The notes beneath the pieces are model-generated. The model searched no databases. It was not told the origin of the DNA and worked only from the letters and a program-made list of their open reading frames with translations. Below, in pieces: positions 1 to 6,980 of a stretch of 55,349 nt of DNA (position 1 is its first letter; each line of letters begins with the position of its first letter). This DNA comes from Selenomonadaceae bacterium (lineage in GTDB: Bacteria > Bacillota > Negativicutes > Selenomonadales > Selenomonadaceae), in NCBI GenBank assembly GCA_017518105.1, contig JAFWWC010000025.1:1-55349 (forward strand). The letters run 5' to 3'. The position numbers were made by a program, and so were the translations under genes.

Positions 1-55
1 GAGCAACTGACTCTTAATCAGTAGGTTCGGGGTTCGATTCCCCGGCGGGTCACCA
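1..55 (+). tRNA. tRNA-Lys (anticodon CTT), 5' end outside window
   Basis: Only the 3' two thirds are present. The anticodon stem-loop has loop CTCTTAA, giving anticodon CTT for lysine. The T arm (GGTTCGATTCC) is intact, and the acceptor 3' strand is followed by discriminator A and an encoded CCA at 53-55. It is the first visible member of a tRNA array on the plus strand. Confidence 0.9.
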
Positions 56-65
56 TTTTTTATAA

Positions 66-141
66 GGGCGATTAGCTCAGCCGGGAGAGCATCTGCTTTA
101 CACGCAGGGGGTCGGCAGTTCGAGCCTGTCATCGCCCACCA
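66..141 (+). tRNA. tRNA-Val (anticodon TAC)
   Basis: A full cloverleaf can be drawn. The acceptor stem GGGCGAT (66-72) pairs with ATCGCCC (131-137), the discriminator is A, and CCA is encoded at 139-141. The anticodon loop TTTACAC gives TAC (valine). Confidence 0.95.
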
Positions 142-151
142 TAAATGATTG

Positions 152-228
152 GGCCCGGTAGTTTAGTTGGTTAGAATGCCGCCCTGTCACGGCGGAGGTC
201 GTCGGTTCAAGTCCGATCCGGGTCGCCA
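152..228 (+). tRNA. tRNA-Asp (anticodon GTC)
   Basis: The acceptor stem GGCCCGG (152-158) pairs with CCGGGTC (218-224) with one G-U pair. The discriminator is G, as usual for tRNA-Asp, and CCA is encoded. The anticodon loop CTGTCAC gives GTC (aspartate). Confidence 0.95.
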
Positions 229-261
229 TTTGAAATCAAGATTAATTATATAGACGTTGTT

Positions 262-337
262 GCCTCGGTAGCTCAGTTGGGAGAGCAGGGGACTGAAAAT
301 CCCCGTGTCAGTGGTTCGATTCCGCTCTGAGGCACCA
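262..337 (+). tRNA. tRNA-Phe (anticodon GAA)
   Basis: The acceptor stem GCCTCGG (262-268) pairs with CTGAGGC (327-333). The discriminator is A and CCA is encoded. The anticodon loop CTGAAAA reads phenylalanine codons. Confidence 0.95.
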
Positions 338-364
338 TTTCGATTTTAGGCATAATTTATATAC

Positions 365-437
365 GCCGACTTAGCTCAATTGGCAGAGCAGCTGATTTGT
401 AATCAGCAGGTTGTAGGTTCAAGTCCTATAGTCGGCT
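365..437 (+). tRNA. tRNA-Thr (anticodon TGT), no encoded CCA
   Basis: The acceptor stem GCCGACT (365-371) pairs with AGTCGGC (430-436), with discriminator T. The anticodon loop TTTGTAA gives TGT (threonine). Unlike the other complete tRNAs here, the 3' CCA is not encoded; only AA follows before the next tRNA, so CCA must be added by the nucleotidyltransferase. Confidence 0.93.
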
Positions 438-439
438 AA

Positions 440-513
<74 letters not shown>

Positions 514-517
514 AAAA

Positions 518-606
518 GCCGGGGTGGCGGAACTGGCAGACGCACGGGACTTAAAATCCTGCGAGAGTAAAATCTCGTACCGGTTCGATTCCGGTCCTCG
601 GCACCA
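518..606 (+). tRNA. tRNA-Leu (anticodon TAA)
   Basis: A class II tRNA with a long variable arm. The acceptor stem GCCGGGG (518-524) pairs with CCTCGGC (596-602) and CCA is encoded. The anticodon loop CTTAAAA gives TAA (leucine). Confidence 0.95.
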
Positions 607-629
607 ATCTTTTTAAGGAGTGAGCATCA

Positions 630-905
630 ATGTCTGTTTATCTCGTAGCGTTTCAACTCGACGAAGATAATTTGGAGAATCAGAATTACGACGAGTTCCT
701 TGAGGCATTAGAAGAATATGACGGCTATTGCCAAATTTTTGATAACTTGTGGTTCGTTTGTTCTGATGATTCGGCTGATGATGTTCACGAAGATTTAGTT
801 CAGTATCTTTATGACGGTGATTTTATTCTTATCACAGAAATGGGCGATGACTACCGCGGCTTTTTGCCCGAAAACGTCGTCGATTGGTTGAACGAAAATA
901 TTTGA
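630..905 (+). CDS. Small Cas2/SinR-like (ferredoxin-fold) protein
   Basis: A 91-residue acidic protein. ATG at 630 follows AAGGAG at 615-620. The layout matches short proteins annotated SinR-like or Cas2/VapD-like: an N-terminal strand ending in a DL-type turn (VAFQLDED), then QNYDEFLEALEEY, a strand with LWFVCSDDSADDV, and a C-terminal VVDWLNENI. The resemblance is from memory of the family. Cas2-like folds include RNases and structural proteins, and no catalytic residue can be assigned here. It sits between two tRNA-Leu genes and is probably co-transcribed with the array. There are no cas genes nearby, so a CRISPR adaptation role is not implied. Confidence 0.6.
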   Translation: MSVYLVAFQLDEDNLENQNYDEFLEALEEYDGYCQIFDNLWFVCSDDSADDVHEDLVQYLYDGDFILITEMGDDYRGFLPENVVDWLNENI

Positions 906-911
906 GGATGT

Positions 912-997
912 GCGGTAGTGGCGGAATGGCAGACGCGCTAGCTTCAGGCGCTAGTGGGGGCAACCCCGTGGAGGTTCAAGTCCTCTCTGCCGCACCA
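912..997 (+). tRNA. tRNA-Leu (anticodon CAG)
   Basis: A class II tRNA. The acceptor stem GCGGTAG (912-918) pairs with CTGCCGC (987-993), discriminator A, CCA encoded. The anticodon stem CTAGC/GCTAG closes the loop TTCAGGC, giving CAG (leucine). Confidence 0.94.
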
Positions 998-1029
998 ATT
1001 TAACTTCTTCAATCGGAAAGGTGAGTGCA

Positions 1030-1455
1030 ATGGATAATTACGAAATTTTTAAAGACTTCTTGGACAAGAACAACACTCGTTATAGTGAGGAAACTCTTGT
1101 TAAGAGTGGCGAGCGTTTCTTCCGCCTTCCCCAAAAGTTAAAAAGCGGTGGTTTTGTAGACATCTTAGTTGTTTTCGCGGAGAAGAATATTAAAATCCGC
1201 ATTTTCGGTATCGCGACGATTGAAGAAGAAGAAAAGAAGATTGCTTGCTACAAACTCTTTAATGAGTTGTCGGCGCAGTATAATTTCTTTAGGATTTACA
1301 TTCACCCGAACGGCGATATTAGCTTGGAAGGCGATGTAGTTCTGGGTGTTGTGGAAGGCGAATTCCAGCCCAAAGCTTTGATGGGTTTCGTTATCGCGGC
1401 AATAAATCTCTTGGAAAAATCCTACAAAGACATAATGAAGATTCAATGGGCTTAA
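1030..1455 (+). CDS. YbjN-like small protein
   Basis: A 141-residue protein. The frame opens at GTG 1021, but ATG 1030 lies just after an AAAGGTGAG ribosome site and is the likelier start. Visible features are an N-terminal helix (YEIFKDFLDKNN), a central beta region (FVDILVVFAEKNIKIRIFG), an acidic-basic helix, and a C-terminal helix typical of the YbjN/type III chaperone-like fold. These proteins have no known enzymatic activity; some are linked to stress sensing. The assignment rests on general layout only. It lies between tRNA-Leu(CAG) and two tRNA-Leu(GAG) genes on the same strand. Confidence 0.6.
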   Translation: MDNYEIFKDFLDKNNTRYSEETLVKSGERFFRLPQKLKSGGFVDILVVFAEKNIKIRIFGIATIEEEEKKIACYKLFNELSAQYNFFRIYIHPNGDISLEGDVVLGVVEGEFQPKALMGFVIAAINLLEKSYKDIMKIQWA

Positions 1456-1464
1456 GATAGTAAT

Positions 1465-1551
1465 GCGGTCGTGGCGGAATAGGCAGACGCGCTGCTTTGA
1501 GGGGGCAGTCCTCGTCCGGGGGTATGAGTTCAAGTCTCATCGACCGCACCA
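1465..1551 (+). tRNA. tRNA-Leu (anticodon GAG), copy 1
   Basis: A class II tRNA. The acceptor stem GCGGTCG pairs with CGACCGC and CCA is encoded at 1549-1551. The anticodon stem CTGCT/GGCAG closes loop TTGAGGG, giving GAG. It is nearly identical to the next gene apart from the acceptor and variable arm. Confidence 0.94.
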
Positions 1552-1558
1552 TAAATAA

Positions 1559-1644
1559 GCGGTTGTGGTGGAATAGGCAGACACGCTGCTTTGAGGGGGC
1601 AGTGCTCACAAGGCGTATGAGTTCAAGTCTCATCAACCGCACCA
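1559..1644 (+). tRNA. tRNA-Leu (anticodon GAG), copy 2
   Basis: A tandem paralog of the preceding tRNA, with the same anticodon arm. The acceptor pair C-G has become T-A (a compensated change), and the variable arm differs. CCA is encoded at 1642-1644. Confidence 0.94.
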
Positions 1645-1656
1645 ATAAGAAATTTC

Positions 1657-1685
1657 AAGCGCGAGGAACTTATCCCCGCGCTTTT
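1657..1685 (+). terminator. Terminator of the tRNA array
   Basis: The hairpin AAGCGCG-A-GG / CC-C-CGCGCTT with loop AACTTAT is followed by TTTT. It lies directly after the last tRNA and before the ribosome site of the next gene. Some readthrough into that gene is possible. Confidence 0.7.
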
Positions 1686-1703
1686 GCGTTAGGAGGCTCT
1701 GTC

Positions 1704-2186
1704 TTGAGTGAAATCTTTTCTGATTCGGCTCGCGGCAAATTTTCAAAGAGTCAAGCCGAATTGTCTGCGCGGCTAAAGGGTATCGAGAACTGCATAAACA
1801 ACGAGGAAAACCTTCAAGAAGTCAATATCGAGTTCTGTAAGCAGGCGTTCCGATTGCTTGCTGATTGTCGCTTGATAACAGAAGAGATTGTCCGCTTCTT
1901 GGGTAGTGCTGAGGCTTGCAAAAGTTACGACCAGCAGTTGAAGTTCCCTTACAATAGCTCCGAGGGTGTCTTGCGAAAAGTAAAGCATTCCGATGACATT
2001 TACGACGCGAAGGGCATTCAGCGGTTCTATCGTGATAGCAATATGTGCGTCCTTTGCGGCGGAAGGGAATACTTAATCGCGAATAATTGGTTTGGCGACC
2101 CTTCAGAGAGCGGCGGGCTTCCGTCCAATAGAAGAGCCTTTTATAACTGGTTAGCCGCGAAGACATCAGCCCTTATGAACCAATAA
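1704..2186 (+). CDS. Hypothetical protein downstream of tRNA array
   Basis: A 160-residue protein I do not recognise. The open frame extends upstream through the tRNA genes, but the start is taken as TTG 1704 because AGGAGG lies at 1691-1696. The N-terminal 70 residues look helical (RLKGIENCINNEENLQ, CKQAFRLLADCRLITEEIV). The C-terminal part has MCVLCGGREYLIANNWFG and ends in NWLAAKTSALMNQ. One CxxC (VLCGG region, C-V-L-C) is visible, but there is no second pair to make a zinc site. No signal peptide or membrane segment is seen. A terminator follows at once. Confidence 0.65.
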   Translation: MSEIFSDSARGKFSKSQAELSARLKGIENCINNEENLQEVNIEFCKQAFRLLADCRLITEEIVRFLGSAEACKSYDQQLKFPYNSSEGVLRKVKHSDDIYDAKGIQRFYRDSNMCVLCGGREYLIANNWFGDPSESGGLPSNRRAFYNWLAAKTSALMNQ

Positions 2187-2191
2187 AATTA

Positions 2192-2220
2192 CCCCTGCCA
2201 AATGCGACAGGGGCTTTTTC
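2192..2220 (+). terminator. Rho-independent terminator
   Basis: CCCCTG (2192-2197) pairs with CAGGGG (2208-2213), followed by CTTTTTCTTT. It closes the unit ending at 2186 and separates it from the convergent ilvE. Confidence 0.85.
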
Positions 2221-2235
2221 TTTGCAAAGACAAGC

Positions 2236-3309
2236 TCAATATTCGCCGGCAACTTCGATAAAGCCAAAGGTATCTTCGACCTCACCGACGTGCAAGCCTT
2301 CGATATAGTCGTACATCTTCTGCGCGAAGGCTCCAATCTTGCCGTCGCCGATGACGTAATCTTTCTCTTTGTAGCGCAGGACGCCGACTGGAGAAATAAC
2401 AGCCGCCGTGCCGGAGCCGAAGACCTCTTCTAAGCGTCCGTCCTCGTGCGCGGCTATAATCTCGTCGATTGAAATCCTGCGTTCGACGACCGGAACGCCC
2501 CAAGCCTTAGCGACTTGATTGACCGTGCGGCGCGTAATACCGTCAAGAATCGAAGTCTGAATCTGCGGAGACGGGGAGACAATCTCGCCGCTAATCTTGA
2601 AGAGGATATTCATCGAGCCGACTTCCTCAATATATTTGCGTTCAACGCCGTCAAGCCAAAGCACCTGGTCAAAGCCAATGTCATGAGCCGCAAGTCCCGC
2701 GTGAAGGCTCGCTGCATAGTTCGCAGGAGTCTTCGCCGCACCCAGACCGCCACGCACTGCGCGAACGTATTTATCCTCGACGAGAATTTTGACGGGCGCA
2801 AAGCCATGAGCATAATACGCGGCAACCGGCGACAAAATTATCATGAACTTGTACTTCTTGCTGACGCTGACGCCTAAGACCTCGTCAGTTGCGAAGACGA
2901 ACGGACGGATATAAAGGCTCTGCCCCTTCTCCTTAGGTATCCAATCCTTTTCAATGTCGACAAGCTTCATCAAGCCCGCGTGAATCACGTCGAAGGGCAA
3001 TTCGGGAATGTCGAGGATTTTAGCCGAGCGGTTGAGGCGGTTAAGATGATCCTTCGCGCGGAAGGTGACAGCTTTATTGCCTTGACGATAAGCCTTGAGA
3101 CCTTCAAAGATTGCTTGCCCGTAATGGAGCGTGGCGTTGGCGGGGTCGAGCAAAATTTTTTCGTGCGGAACAATGCGGGCGTCGTGCCAACCCTGCGCGG
3201 CGTCGTAATCCATGACGAACATATAATCCGTAAAGTGCGTGCCGAATCCGATTTTGCTTACGTCGGGCTTAGCCTTGAGCTTTTTGGTTTCGACGAGTTT
3301 GATTTCCAT
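2236..3309 (-). CDS. ilvE: Branched-chain amino acid aminotransferase
   Basis: A 357-residue fold-type IV PLP enzyme that interconverts leucine, isoleucine and valine with their 2-keto acids using glutamate/2-oxoglutarate. The length and N-terminus (long arm, then LHYGQAIFEGLKAYR at residues 61-75) match the larger group II BCATs of eukaryotes and many bacteria. The PLP lysine is K225 in GVERKYIEEVG, and the substrate-pocket GSGTAAVISPV follows near residue 299. The ribosome site AGGAGG lies just upstream. It is the last gene of a minus-strand unit with the hydrolase and crcB. Confident call. Confidence 0.95.
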   Translation of the reverse strand: MEIKLVETKKLKAKPDVSKIGFGTHFTDYMFVMDYDAAQGWHDARIVPHEKILLDPANATLHYGQAIFEGLKAYRQGNKAVTFRAKDHLNRLNRSAKILDIPELPFDVIHAGLMKLVDIEKDWIPKEKGQSLYIRPFVFATDEVLGVSVSKKYKFMIILSPVAAYYAHGFAPVKILVEDKYVRAVRGGLGAAKTPANYAASLHAGLAAHDIGFDQVLWLDGVERKYIEEVGSMNILFKISGEIVSPSPQIQTSILDGITRRTVNQVAKAWGVPVVERRISIDEIIAAHEDGRLEEVFGSGTAAVISPVGVLRYKEKDYVIGDGKIGAFAQKMYDYIEGLHVGEVEDTFGFIEVAGEY

Positions 3310-3327
3310 ATAGAGACCTCCTAAAGT

Positions 3328-3852
3328 TTATTCGTTGATGATTTTGCATTGGCAGTTGCGCATAACGTCCAAAGCTTTTTGATGAGCTTCGGGCGTGGAA
3401 CCAGCACAACACGCCGCGTCGATTTGGATGCGCTGTTCGGGATAAAACGCCTTGATTAGAAGTGCATTCGACACGACGCAAATATCAGTACACACGCCCG
3501 CAAACTCGACGACTTCATAGGGCTTGATAAGGGACGGCAACCGCGTCGACCCGAAGGCTTTTTTCTCGATGACTGCCTTGGCACGCGCCGTGAACTTTTG
3601 CAGTTCAGGGACAATCTGCCAGCCCTCAGTTTTCTTTATGCAGTGCTTAATGGGCAAATTCCTGCCCTCCTGCGTCTCAAGGTAGTTATCGGCGTGCGTG
3701 TCCTGCGTGAAGATTAAATCGACCGCGCCTTCCTCTACGATTGCTTCCAACTTTTTCACGAGCCGCGGGAGCATTGTCCTTGCCTCGTTCGTGCCGAGTT
3801 CGCCCGTCACGAAATCGTTTTGCATGTCGATGATTATCAAAGCTTTTGCCAT
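3328..3852 (-). CDS. Nicotinamidase / isochorismatase-family cysteine hydrolase
   Basis: A 174-residue hydrolase. The catalytic triad of the family is visible: D9 (IIDMQNDF), a lysine at 97/98 (EKKAFGS) and C125 in GVCTDICV. A metal site D51-x-H53 plus H70 (DTHADNY, IKHC) is characteristic of nicotinamidases rather than isochorismatases, so deamidation of nicotinamide to nicotinate in NAD salvage is the best guess. The C-terminal part has cysteine-rich CCAGSTPEAH and ends early compared with PncA of E. coli (about 210 aa). It lies 4 bases after crcB and 18 before ilvE, in one unit. Confidence 0.8.
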   Translation of the reverse strand: MAKALIIIDMQNDFVTGELGTNEARTMLPRLVKKLEAIVEEGAVDLIFTQDTHADNYLETQEGRNLPIKHCIKKTEGWQIVPELQKFTARAKAVIEKKAFGSTRLPSLIKPYEVVEFAGVCTDICVVSNALLIKAFYPEQRIQIDAACCAGSTPEAHQKALDVMRNCQCKIINE

Positions 3853-3856
3853 TAAC

Positions 3857-4213
3857 CTAACCTCCTAATTTTAATCCGACGGCACAAGCAATTAAGCCCG
3901 CGCCGACACTGACGATTACATTAGCCGCCGCCGAAAAAATCTGCCCGCCCTGAATTAGAGCTAACGTCTCAGCGGAGAAACTCGAAAACGTCGTGAAACC
4001 TCCTAAGAACCCTACCGCGACGAACAAGCGCACTGATTCAAACCGCCCCGCCAGAAGTCCAACGACTAATCCCATAAGCAGACTACCGAAGAAGTTAGCC
4101 GCGAGCGTTCCTAGTGGGAAGTTGCCGAGCTTGCCTGCTAGTGCCGTAGTCACGAGAAATCGTGATATTGCTCCGAATCCGCCGCCGATGAATACAAGTA
4201 TAAGTTTTGTCAT
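3857..4213 (-). CDS. crcB: Fluoride exporter CrcB/Fluc
   Basis: A 118-residue membrane protein of four hydrophobic segments. Family motifs are GGGFGAISRF at the N-terminus, PLGTLAANFFGSLLMG around residues 33-48, and the pore motif GGFTTFSSFSAE near residue 71. Fluc channels are dual-topology dimers that expel fluoride. A single gene here implies a homodimer. I looked for a fluoride riboswitch in the 70 bases upstream and saw none. Its promoter region is shared with the divergent metal-binding gene. Confidence 0.92.
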   Translation of the reverse strand: MTKLILVFIGGGFGAISRFLVTTALAGKLGNFPLGTLAANFFGSLLMGLVVGLLAGRFESVRLFVAVGFLGGFTTFSSFSAETLALIQGGQIFSAAANVIVSVGAGLIACAVGLKLGG

Positions 4214-4238
4214 GCGCCCTCCTAACCCTGCGCGGGGC

Positions 4239-4267
4239 TTGTTGCCGAGTTTTTTAAGCTGTATAAT
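4239..4267 (+). promoter_or_regulatory. Promoter of the small metal-binding protein gene
   Basis: TTGTTG (4239-4244), 17 bases, TATAAT (4262-4267). The coding start at 4302 lies 35 bases after the -10 box, with GAGGTG before it. Confidence 0.6.
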
Positions 4268-4301
4268 GCGGCAGTAAAATTTTTCTGTGAGGTGTTTGAT
4301 T

Positions 4302-4544
4302 ATGTGTCAGGAATGCGGTTGCGGTTCGGTCGGTGGCAATACCCGCTTGCAGTTCGTTGCTAAAGGTTACACTGCTGAGAATGCGGCGGCTGTCGAAAAG
4401 ACTTTGCTTGGTTTGGCGGGCGTGCTTTACGTCCATATTCACGCCCACGACGGCGAAACGACCATTGATTACAATCCGGCGAAGACTAAGCTCCGCGAGA
4501 TTCTCGGCGTCTTCGATAGTCACGGCGTCGAGGCGGATATTTAG
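4302..4544 (+). CDS. Small HMA-fold-like protein with N-terminal CxxCGCG motif
   Basis: An 80-residue protein. ATG 4302 is preferred over the in-frame GTG 4287, because GAGGTG lies 7 bases before the ATG. Residues 15-80 follow the beta-alpha-beta-beta-alpha-beta order of heavy-metal-associated domains (EKTLLGLAGVLYVHIHAHDGETTIDYNP, KLREILGVFDSHGVEADI). The usual CxxC metal loop reads YTAENAA, without cysteines. Instead the extreme N-terminus is MCQECGCG, which resembles the nickel-binding N-terminus of HypB. A metallochaperone role is plausible but not shown. It converges with and slightly overlaps the end of the MBL gene. Confidence 0.65.
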   Translation: MCQECGCGSVGGNTRLQFVAKGYTAENAAAVEKTLLGLAGVLYVHIHAHDGETTIDYNPAKTKLREILGVFDSHGVEADI

Positions 4545-5161
4545 TACAAAGCCTTCTCGGCGGCGACTGTCGTCGGCTCTCCGTGCCCCGTGTATAAAAC
4601 AGTTTCATCGGGCAGGGCGAATACCACATCCCTAATCGTCGTCATCAAGTCACGATAACTGCCGCCGGGCAAATCCGTCCGTCCGTAGCTCCCGCAGAAA
4701 ATCGTATCGCCGACGAACGCGACGCCCGCCCTTGCGCTGTAGTAAATCGCGCCGTCGAGGGTGTGACCTTTCGCGGGAAGGAGCTTGACGCTAAAGTCTG
4801 GGTTGGCAGTCAAAGAAATTTCGCTACCATCGTCAAGGCAAGTCACATCGTCAAGGACAATCGACTCACCGACGAACGCTGAACAATTTATCGCGGGGTC
4901 TTTGGCGTAATAGTCGCCGCCCTTGCTCATGCACACGGGAATTTTCAAAGCGCGTTGAATGTCGTTGACGGCTCCGATATGGTCGAAGTGCCCATGCGTC
5001 AGCAAAATCTTTTCTATCGTCCAATCGCGTTCGCTGATGACTTTCAAGAGTTCGTCAGCCTGTGCGCCGGGGTCGATTAGGAATCCGTGCCGCGTCTCGT
5101 CGTCGATAAAAAAATGGGCGTTCTCTTCAATGACGCCGAATACTTCCACGGTATGAATCAT
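4541..5161 (-). CDS. MBL-fold metallo-hydrolase (glyoxalase II-like)
   Basis: A 206-residue single-domain metallo-beta-lactamase-fold protein. The metal motif HxHxDH is at residues 56-61 (THGHFDHIG), followed by a KGHT histidine near 133, the bridging aspartate in VAFVGDTIF, and the last histidine in YTGHGEPTT. It lacks the C-terminal substrate domain of classic glyoxalase II and resembles YcbL-type hydrolases acting on thioesters such as S-lactoylglutathione analogues. A ribosome site AAGGAGC precedes the ATG. No operon partner is obvious. Confidence 0.85.
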   Translation of the reverse strand: MIHTVEVFGVIEENAHFFIDDETRHGFLIDPGAQADELLKVISERDWTIEKILLTHGHFDHIGAVNDIQRALKIPVCMSKGGDYYAKDPAINCSAFVGESIVLDDVTCLDDGSEISLTANPDFSVKLLPAKGHTLDGAIYYSARAGVAFVGDTIFCGSYGRTDLPGGSYRDLMTTIRDVVFALPDETVLYTGHGEPTTVAAEKALY

Positions 5162-5200
5162 CTTACTTGCTCCTTTGCTACGCGTCTTTGTCGACGCGTT

Positions 5201-5863
5201 TTATTTTATCTTCGCGGCGATTTGCTTTAGCGTGCTTAAGTCTTGTCGGCTCAAGGCGGCGTTGTCCTGTTGAGTTTCAAGCCACTCGAAGATTTTCGTA
5301 AACGTCGAATTAATCTTCTCCAAATCTTTGACGTAAGCGGGATTCTCCAATATCTGCCTAATCAGTTGCAAAAGCTTCAAGATGTTTTGGAGGCTATCCT
5401 TGTTCGTCTCGGCTAGCGTGTTAATCGTCTCGAATTCTTTTTCAAGCATCATGTTCAGCGCGGAAGAATTTTCTTCGAGGCTCGCGGCGGACGATTGAAT
5501 ATCTTTAGCGCACTCGGTCAGCTGTGTTAAGTTGTCAAGCTCGGCGAGCCGCACGCGGATTACTTCCATGTTCTCTTGAATGAGTTTGGCGGCGTCATTT
5601 ACGGAATTCATTGCTGTTATATTCGCCTCGGAGGTCTCGATAACTTTGCTACGGAGCTGTTGAAACTGAATCTCCAGACGCTGATGATCTTCTTCGCCCG
5701 CTTGCGCCGTCTTGACAAAAGCCCGCCGCAGACTTATCGCTGCTACAAGTGCACTGCCTGCACCGATTAGCCAGCCGAAGATGTCATCGACCTTCAAGAT
5801 TGCGCCCAAGCTTATCAAGGCGAAGAACAATGCGCCCGCGTAACAATTCTCGCTTCCATTCAT
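5201..5863 (-). CDS. Membrane-anchored coiled-coil protein, unknown
   Basis: A 220-residue protein I do not recognise. Two hydrophobic segments lie within residues 8-46 (AGALFFALISLGAIL and GWLIGAGSALVAAISL). About 165 residues follow that are predicted by eye to be helical and coiled-coil, rich in Q, E, N and L (EIQFQQLRSKVIETSEANI, ASLEENSSALNMMLEKEFETI, ILKLLQLIRQILENP). The C-terminus ends KQIAAKIK. A GGAGG site precedes ATG 5863. The layout resembles small envelope scaffold or methyl-acceptor-like proteins without the conserved signalling hairpin. Confidence 0.75.
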   Translation of the reverse strand: MNGSENCYAGALFFALISLGAILKVDDIFGWLIGAGSALVAAISLRRAFVKTAQAGEEDHQRLEIQFQQLRSKVIETSEANITAMNSVNDAAKLIQENMEVIRVRLAELDNLTQLTECAKDIQSSAASLEENSSALNMMLEKEFETINTLAETNKDSLQNILKLLQLIRQILENPAYVKDLEKINSTFTKIFEWLETQQDNAALSRQDLSTLKQIAAKIK

Positions 5864-6023
5864 CGCATAGCCTCCGATAAAAAACTTTCCGCGATTTTAG
5901 CACCAATCTTTTGCAATGGCAACTGAAATTCAACATTGACAACAAAAGAGCCGAGCGTAGCTTATGACCAGCTCGCAAAAAGAAAAGTTTGCCACATGCA
6001 AAGAAAGTATGAGCACAGCCGCC
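5864..6023. other. Intergenic region upstream of the infC promoter
   Basis: Divergent spacer between the coiled-coil membrane gene (minus) and the infC transcription unit (plus). No open frame with a ribosome site is seen. Short A/T tracts and a partly self-complementary stretch around 5985-6006 (AAAGAAAAG, then GCAAAGAAAG) are present. I see no further feature. Confidence 0.5.
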
Positions 6024-6052
6024 TTGACAGAGCCTATCCGCTATGCTAAACT
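6024..6052 (+). promoter_or_regulatory. Promoter of infC-rpmI-rplT
   Basis: TTGACA (6024-6029), 17 bases, TAAACT (6047-6052), preceded by an extended -10 TGC. Transcription would start near 6059, giving a leader of about 140 bases before infC. Confidence 0.75.
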
Positions 6053-6058
6053 TTGCCG

Positions 6059-6175
6059 CGTTAAGCAGGAGCCTGTGCTTCTCACCCGTCGACCTTGAAT
6101 GAGTTGGCGCGGTTGCAAGAAAGATTTTTGGTGAGAAACGCGGGTGGCTTACAGGCCGCCTTTAATTTTTTTCGA
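6059..6175 (+). promoter_or_regulatory. infC leader attenuator (L20-leader-like)
   Basis: Two mutually exclusive foldings are visible. Terminator: GGTGGCT (6143-6149) pairs with GGCCGCC (6154-6160), then a T-rich run (6161-6172). Antiterminator: GCCTGT (6071-6076) with ACAGGC (6151-6156), and nested inside it CTCACC (6081-6086) with GGTGAG (6130-6135). The antiterminator consumes the loop and 3' arm of the terminator. In B. subtilis the infC-rpmI-rplT leader is attenuated by ribosomal protein L20, so the same control is inferred here. Confidence 0.75.
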
Positions 6176-6199
6176 CGCGCCGCAGGAGGTGTATTTCAA

Positions 6200-6793
6200 A
6201 TTAGCAGAGACAGTTTGAGAATCAATGATGAGATTCGTATTCGCGAAGTGAGAGTGACCGACGCGAACGGCGAACAACTCGGCATCATGCCCACGCGGGA
6301 GGCATTGCGTCTCGCCGAGGAAAAGCACCTTGACTTGGTTGAGGTCGCGCCCAAAGCAAGACCGCCCGTCTGTCGAATCATGGACTTCGGCAAGTATCGT
6401 TATGAACAGCAAAAGCGCGAGAAGGAAGTTCGCAAGAAGCAGAAGATCATCACGATTAAGGAAGTCAAGCTCCGCCCGAACATTGAACAGCACGACTTTG
6501 AAGTTAAACTCAAAAGTGCGCAACGCTTTATCGAAGAGGGCAACAAAGTCAAGGTTACGATAATGTTCCGCGGGCGCGAGCTGTCGCATCCGGAACTGGG
6601 CGAAGAGATTTTAACCAAACTTGCCAAAGCTCTTGAAGAGGTCGTGACCGTCGAGCGTGCCGCCAAGCTTGAGGGCAAGAACATGACGATGATTCTCTCT
6701 CCTAAGGCACAAAAGGCGCAAAAGACTAAGAAACAATCTACAAAAGGAGGGGACAACGTTGCCCAAAATCAAAACCCACAGAGCGACAGCTAA
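6200..6793 (+). CDS. infC: Translation initiation factor IF-3, AUU start
   Basis: A 197-residue IF-3. The N-domain begins [12 protein letters not shown] and contains [25 protein letters not shown]. After the [21 protein letters not shown] junction and a lysine-rich linker, the C-domain carries [19 protein letters not shown] and [12 protein letters not shown]. The start is read as ATT 6200: AGGAGG lies at 6184-6189, no ATG/GTG is in frame nearby, and the only alternative (TTG 6215) is too far from the ribosome site. An AUU start allows IF-3 autoregulation in E. coli. The 3' end overlaps rpmI by 35 bases. Confidence 0.95.
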   Translation: MSRDSLRINDEIRIREVRVTDANGEQLGIMPTREALRLAEEKHLDLVEVAPKARPPVCRIMDFGKYRYEQQKREKEVRKKQKIITIKEVKLRPNIEQHDFEVKLKSAQRFIEEGNKVKVTIMFRGRELSHPELGEEILTKLAKALEEVVTVERAAKLEGKNMTMILSPKAQKAQKTKKQSTKGGDNVAQNQNPQSDS

Positions 6794-6956
6794 ACGCTTT
6801 CACGTGACCGGTAGCGGCGAATTCAAACGCAACAAAGCATACAAGAGCCATATCTTGGAAAAGAAGACTCGCAAGCGCAAGAGAAATCTCCGCAAGGCGA
6901 CGCTCGCTTCGGCGGCAGATCGTGCACGCGTCAGGGAAATGCTTCCTTACGCATAA
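6759..6956 (+). CDS. rpmI: Ribosomal protein L35 (bL35)
   Basis: A 65-residue basic protein with the L35 signature [20 protein letters not shown] at its N-terminus and [17 protein letters not shown] in the middle. The start is TTG 6759 with AAAGGAGG at 6743-6750. The gene begins inside the last 35 bases of infC in another frame, which suggests translational coupling. Confidence 0.97.
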   Translation: MPKIKTHRATAKRFHVTGSGEFKRNKAYKSHILEKKTRKRKRNLRKATLASAADRARVREMLPYA

Positions 6957-6980
6957 TTCAATCGAACGGAGGAGATTATC

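Noticed and set aside
1497..1703. N-terminal extension of the 160-residue protein through both tRNA-Leu(GAG) genes
   Set aside because: It would translate tRNA genes and a terminator; AGGAGG at 1691-1696 marks the start at 1704.
4214..4300. Fluoride riboswitch in front of crcB
   Set aside because: The short upstream region shows no motif resembling the fluoride aptamer.
6130..6172. T-box-like GGGTGGC in the infC leader
   Set aside because: The T-box antiterminator core GGGTGGNACCGCG is not matched, and the operon is not an aminoacyl-tRNA synthetase or amino acid gene.
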